A stretch of DNA of 64,000 nt from positions 6,264,746-6,328,745 of the forward strand of contig CM060857.1 in the NCBI GenBank assembly GCA_030737835.1, in the 5' to 3' direction. This DNA is from Acorus gramineus (Eukaryota > Streptophyta > Magnoliopsida > Acorales > Acoraceae). The notes below the pieces were generated by a model. The model saw nothing but the letters and a program-made list of their open reading frames with translations, was not told where the DNA came from and did not search any database. Below, one piece after another: positions 59,100 to 64,000 of this stretch (its first letter is position 1; every line of letters starts with the position of its first letter). Position numbers and translations under genes: made by a program.

Positions 59100-60907
59100 C
59101 ATGTGTCTTGGGTGATAATATGGAAGTATCAGGGGTTAGGGTCTTCATGAAGTAAGCTTATATGTGTGATAGGAGGTTCCATAATTTAATTATGGATCAT
59201 TGGTTGTGTTTTGCAGATCTCGTAGACCGGATGCGCGGTGATCCGGGTATCGGTGAGTGGTTCGATCCAATCCCCCCTCTCTCGGGATGCGCTCGACGCG
59301 CGTAGACGCGCGTCGCGCATCGATGGCCCCCCCCTAGCTATACTACTTGTGTAGATAGATAGTATGGCCAGGCTTAAGCTATAATATGTAGATATCTTGC
59401 ATGCTAGGCTTATATACATGTATGAATGATTGTGTTGCATGAGCCCCTCTAGTATGGGCATGTATTTTTGGTAATGTGTATGGATGTATAGAATATGGCA
59501 TGCCTTAGGTAGTATTGTAATAATACTCCCACCATATTAATTGGAATATCCAGCATGATTAAGTCTTGGTTAATAACGGGCACCTGCCTAATATTCCCTT
59601 GCGATAAGACTCGAGGGCGTGGTGTAGTTGTTGCGCCCATGCTAATGGGGAAAAGCTATGACCAGCTTTATGAGATGATGATCTCTCTCGCCCTCTCCCT
59701 CTGAACGAACTGAGTAAGTAGATGCAATTTCCTACTCGACTCAGGTTCGTTTGGAATATTGGCATGCACCTGTTAGTGCGCGAGATCGCGCTTGACCCTT
59801 TCTTTTAAGTTGGTGATATCCAACGCATGCTTAAGTTAGGCCTTGTGTGCTTATGTGATTAATGACCATGTATGCATGTTGTATGATTTATTATGATGTA
59901 AATCTATGATTAGGGAGTATCCCTATGATTAATTGATATGTTATCGTGCATATGGTTCATGCACATAACTAAGATTAAATTCTCCTATAAAATATATGCG
60001 CATGTTAAAACTAATCAGGCCTATCTGGGATAGGCGTGGGTATGACCCGCTGTCGGGTTGTACCTTATTAGTTAGAGTGCTAGCGATGTAATCGCCCCGT
60101 GCATCTGAGCGATGCACTCGTTTGGAATTCAGGAGAATTCATTATCTTATCGGATTGTTAAGCCGGTAGTTGGGGCGTGACACCCCCCCCTTGTGTCTGA
60201 GCGACGCAACGGTGTGGGAGTACAGTAGTATTCGATATCTCGATAAGTGATTATCGAGAGTAGTTGTTTTCCATTGGGTTCGCTTTGCGAACATGGAATG
60301 TTTACTCCCAATGTCGTCCATGTTGAAGAGGCCCAGGTTGTAGCTGTCCTGACAGAGGGCTCCCATCCGTAGGTACCACCGATGCGTTCGGGGGCGTACT
60401 GATCGTGAGAGTGTACCAGGTAGAGGCTACCCGGGAGAGGGTTAACGAATGATATTGCGAGCGTGGAATCGTTCTCCCCTTCGTTGGATCCGATGTAGGA
60501 ACTTCCCGGCGTTGGAAAAGCTGTCCTGACAGAGGGCTCCCATCCGTAGGTACCACCGAGGCGTTCGGAAGCGTACTGATCGTGGGAGTATACCAGGTAG
60601 TGACTACCTGGGGAAAGGGCTACCGGTGGACCAAGGGTGTAGAGCAGTCTAGGTCTCTTCCAAAAGTCCCAAGAGTCTCCCTCCGGGAGTGAGGGTGAGG
60701 ATGAGGTGAAGACACGTCTCCGCGTGACCCATTCGTTGTTCGTCTGTTCCCATAGTTGTTGGGTCCGGTCTCGTATCGATGTTCAAAGACATCGTTGGGC
60801 AGTTATCCCGATGTAGATGATCCAGTAGTGTTGTGTAGACCAGTAATCCCGGGTCTCCTCGACCAACGGTATGGTCTCTCCCCAAAAGTCCCAAGAGTCT
60901 CCCTCCG

Positions 60908-60940
<33 letters not shown>

Positions 60941-61477
60941 TTGGTCGCACCACCACGTGACCCTGTTATCCATGGGTTTCCACCCATGTTTTCCTTGAAA
61001 GGAAATTGCCTTAGTATTGAACTGTTGTATGGTGATTGGTTTCCAGCCACTCACTGAGCTTGTAGCTCACCCCTCGCATACTGTTTCTTTTCAGGGGCAG
61101 TGTTGGGTGTGGAGCTGGAGCTTTCCAGTGGCGTGGTCTTTTGGGCGTGGAGCGTTCTTCCGGCAGGTGGTGAGTGCGAGTCTATCTGTAGTCCTAGAGT
61201 CATTGTATGTATTGTAAATCGTGCATGTGACACAGGTTGTATTTTCTTTGGTCTAGACTTGGCTCTCACAGGACAGTGATTGTGTATTCAAGTCTGTAAT
61301 AATGTTTTTGGTTTACAGACATTGTTTATATATTATGCTTCTTCTTTTCAGTCAGTTATCATTATCCTTGCTTTGCCACCTCCTGTGTTGTTGTTGGAGT
61401 CTTTATTGACCTCAGGTATTGATAGCTAATATTTTATTATTCCCACGCCTTGGGGACGGCCACCCTGGGGTGTGACA
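59100..61477 (+). mobile_element. 5' LTR of Tekay subfamily-2 element (5' truncated)
   Basis: Ends GGGGTGTGACA at 61477, directly followed by a PBS. Homologous to the minus-strand LTR at 2285-7975. Contains acceptor-like TTTTGCAG (59216), a 36-nt block and GTGAGTGG, paired CTGACAGAGGGCTCCCATCC segments (60347, 60527) and GGGTGA repeats. The LTR start is missing, where it meets the third arm copy. Confidence 0.8.
60915..60935 (+). repeat. Perfect (GGGTGA)n four-run motif
   Basis: Four GGG runs separated by TGA loops, matching the standard G-quadruplex rule, on the sense strand of the LTR. Confidence 0.7.
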
Positions 61478-61482
61478 AAAGT

Positions 61483-61494
61483 TGGTATCAGAGC
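61483..61494 (+). promoter_or_regulatory. Primer-binding site (initiator tRNA-Met)
   Basis: TGGTATCAGAGC five bases after the LTR end, the same PBS as the minus-strand Tekay element. Confidence 0.9.
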
Positions 61495-61591
61495 CTGGTC
61501 CTGTCAGAGCCTAAGTCTAGTCGTATAGATGATGAGTCGTAGGATTGTCATCCGAGTACTCTTGTTTTAGAAGTTATCTTAGGTTGCTGAC

Positions 61592-64000
61592 ATGCCTCCT
61601 CGCATCCGTTGACGTGGACGTGACCCCCCTGGACCCACCCTTAAGTTGTTGACTGGGTCGACTGAATAGGGTCAGTTGTTGGATCCCTTGTGGTGGGATT
61701 AAGGCTTGGGTAGGAGATTCTAGCCTAATAGTGTGATAATGACGATTTGGTCGCAATTTCTAAGGTATGAATTGTGTCTCGATAATGGAGCTTCTTTCCC
61801 GTGCATCGGTATTGCTGGTAACCATTGAGTTCGCGTGCAGCGCCAGTTTCAAGTTTTGAGGATGTGGCGTATTGCTCATTAAGGGGTGATGTCTTCTTCC
61901 AGCCTTCCTACTCAGGATTAAGGGGCCTTGCGGGGTCATCGTTGAGACCCGGGCTAGGGTACTCCGTGTTCCTTGTTTGGTTGTCAGGATATCCTATATC
62001 GGGACCTCATGGTGCCCTCCCAAGGTTCTTTTCCCAGTCAAGGAATACCTTTGAAGCATCAAATTGATGATGGATTTTTCCTCTCACTTGGAAGGTGCTA
62101 TAGCGAGTGGTGATGCATACGATCGGGATTGGGTGCGTCCTATTGCAGCTTGGTGGGCGATCGCTTGTGGACAGGGTTCCATAGTGGCATCTGGAGTCGC
62201 TTCGATATATCATTGTGCGTTGTAGCTGCCCGGTTGAGGCTAGAGCCCTGTGAGGTGCTCCCAGATACTATGCTTGTTGGTGCGCCCATATGGCAGAGAT
62301 AGTGGGCTTGGGAGGCTACCAGGTAGAGGCCACACTGGGAGAGTGCTACTGGATGATGTCGAGAGCGTGGACTCCCTGTGATGAATCTGCCCATGGAGTG
62401 CAGGATGCTGGAGTTCCAATGGTTATAGATGAGTGACCTATCTCTGGCGGCATGTGAAACACAGTTGTGGATACTGTCGCGTTTTGCCCCACATTGGTCA
62501 CAAATAAGGAGACGCGATGCTAACGTTCGTGATGGGACTCAACCGCCTTATCAGATAGATGACGTCGCATAGGCATTGTCGAGGTTCGATGACCCCTTAT
62601 CACATGTCTTGTGGATTAAGTGCGGTTGAGCGGCTTACCAAGCGTGTAAGTGTCATCATGAGCGCCAGCCATGCTCGAGGAGCAGAATCTGGACTTAATT
62701 GTTCGAGGTGTTGTTTTGATCTTCCCGTGAGGGTTGAAGATCAGGTACCCCTTGCTGTGAATTGATGATCTATTTGACCAGCTCTGGGAGCGGGTGTCTG
62801 CTGTTAGATCGATCTTCGCACAAGGGTACCACAAGTTGGAGATCCGGGAGTTGGACATCCTGTAGATGGCCTTTCGTGACCGTTTCGGGCACTACGAGTT
62901 TTAAGTACTGCTGTCGGGGTTGACGAATGCGCCGAATGCCTTCATGGATCTCAAAAGTTTTATTGGGCTTCCGTGGACTACTTTGGGGTAGTCTTCATTG
63001 AGATTGCTAGTGCGATGAAAGGGTGATATGGGTGACCTTGTTTCCCCAGGTTGGCATGCCCTTAGGCAAAGTTCGAGAATCATCATCGCGTTGGAAAGCG
63101 TCAGTCCATGGAGATTCCTCAGTGGACGTGGGAGTGGGTTATCAGGAATTGTTGCGGACTCGCTAATGTCACGTTCGGGTCACGACGCCGTCTAGGTGAT
63201 CATTGACCGACTGACTAAGTCCGTGCTTCCCTCCCAAATCCGACTGATTGAGTCTCTGGACGCTTTGACGTGGGTTTTCACCTTCACGATTGTTCGTCTT
63301 CATGGCACTCCGGTCGGCGCTATTTTTGGTTGAGACGCGAGGGTTACTTTGAGGTTGTGGTGTAGCCTTGGCAGGCTTTGGCGCGAGCCTCCATTTAAGT
63401 ATAGCGTTTCATCACCGATGGACAGCCAGACAAAGGGGACGATTCAGACCTTGGAGGACATGCTAAGTGCCTGCGTGCTCGATGATGAGGGCAGTTGGGT
63501 GAGGCACCACCCATTTGTTGGGGTATGCCTGCAAGACGACTGCCATTCGAGCATCCAGATGGATCTGAAAAAGGCACTCTACAGGCACAGTTTTATACCT
63601 CCCTTGTGTTGGGACGGTTGAGGAGCGCAAGTTGGAGGGGCCATAAGTTAGTTGTTTGACCTTGCGGTGGCCAGGTTGGTTCATGTGTGCATCTGCACCT
63701 CCCAGAACCGACAGAAGGGCTACGCAGGTCATCGTCGCCAGGGGCTTACCTTTGGGTTTGGCGACCATGTTTTCGTGAAGGTGTCCCAGTTTAAGGGCAT
63801 CCTATGTGTCGACGTTCGGGGCAAGCTGAGTTGGCTCTTTAATGGGACTGTTTCTTGTCATTGAGTGGATTGGGGAGGTGGCTTGTCATGTAGCCTTTCC
63901 CCCACAGCTGGCTCATGCCCACGACGTCGTCCTTGTCTCATGGCCGAGGCGATATGCCCACGATCCAGCTCATGTCATTCTGTTTGACCGTCTCATCCTC
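61592..64000 (+). pseudogene. Decayed gag-pol of the subfamily-2 Tekay element (runs off window)
   Basis: A gag start MPPRIR at 61592 breaks down at once. The shared LTR-like module lies at 61885-62065. RT palm text at about 62763-62955: LFDQLWERVSAVRSIF, QGYHKLEIRELDIL, MAFRDRFGHYEF, LSGLTNAPNAFMDL, with stops. Integrase at 63175-63620: VIIDRLTKS, FTIVRLHGTPVGAIF, MDSQTKGTIQTLEDMLSACV, CHSSIQMDLKKALYRHSF, CWDG. The C-terminal part at 63700-64000 reads NRQKGYAGHRRQGLTFGFGD, HVFVKVSQFKGIL and RGKLSWLFNG. Many stops and gaps, long inactive. It keeps integrase-core text that the 18-26 kb element lost. Confidence 0.85.

Noticed and set aside
1..64000. CRISPR arrays, operons, rRNA, tRNA genes
   Set aside because: None seen. 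Direct repeats present are microsatellites, LTR parts or short tandem duplications, and the genes are eukaryotic with introns.

Overview
The window is nuclear DNA from a flowering plant. Genes have GT-AG introns, the proteins are plant-specific (an IPGA1/CHUP1-like protein, Mediator subunit 10, a FAR1-related protein), and most of the sequence is transposon: Tekay-type Ty3/Gypsy chromovirus, hAT, CACTA and foldback elements. I cannot name the species. The large, nested retroelement load suggests a mid-sized to large non-grass genome.

Layout. 0-0.3 kb holds the last exon of a gene running in from the left. 1.3-2.3 kb is a broken FAR1-related sequence cut by an LTR. 2.3-8.0 kb is that LTR (subfamily 2, minus strand), itself split by a 2.9 kb solo LTR of subfamily 1 with a perfect 5-bp target duplication (GCATG). 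8.0-10.0 kb carries two foldback MITEs and a microsatellite. 10.4-17.1 kb is the best gene, an 808-residue IPGA1/CHUP1-like protein in 7 coding exons. 18.4-26.4 kb is a two-LTR Tekay element on the minus strand, internally deleted (no integrase core, no protease or RT palm). 27-36.4 kb is a decayed multi-exon gene resembling proteins of Ulp1-type Mutator elements, interrupted by a 3.1 kb solo LTR (TSD AAATA) and a 0.94 kb hAT element. 36.4-38.8 kb holds a CACTA-like foldback and another MITE.

41.4-43.1 kb is MED10 on the minus strand, in 4 exons. 43.8-44.1 kb is a small hypothetical gene with one stop. 45.9-47.5 kb has a second copy of the 8-kb MITE next to an NFD4-like transporter pseudogene. 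49.6-58.6 kb is a large inverted-repeat unit with arms of about 1.05 kb. Each arm repeats the first exon of a small gene whose later exons lie between the arms. A 3.5 kb solo LTR (TSD TGTGA) has landed in the left arm, and a partial third arm follows on the right. 59.1-64 kb is a subfamily-2 Tekay element with its LTR end, primer-binding site and decayed gag-pol, cut by the window edge.

The two functional-looking genes are ordinary housekeeping or growth genes and show no link to each other. I found no CRISPR, operon, defence cluster or other new multi-gene system. The most unusual signal is inside the LTRs. All five subfamily-1 LTRs keep the same splice-donor and splice-acceptor-like sites around a GC-rich stretch that changes freely in sequence and length (about 0.7-1.1 kb). 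A 36-37 nt exon-like block with another donor follows. This looks like a spliced leader built into the LTR. Conserved G-quadruplex-type repeats and a WRKY-box cluster accompany it in most copies.
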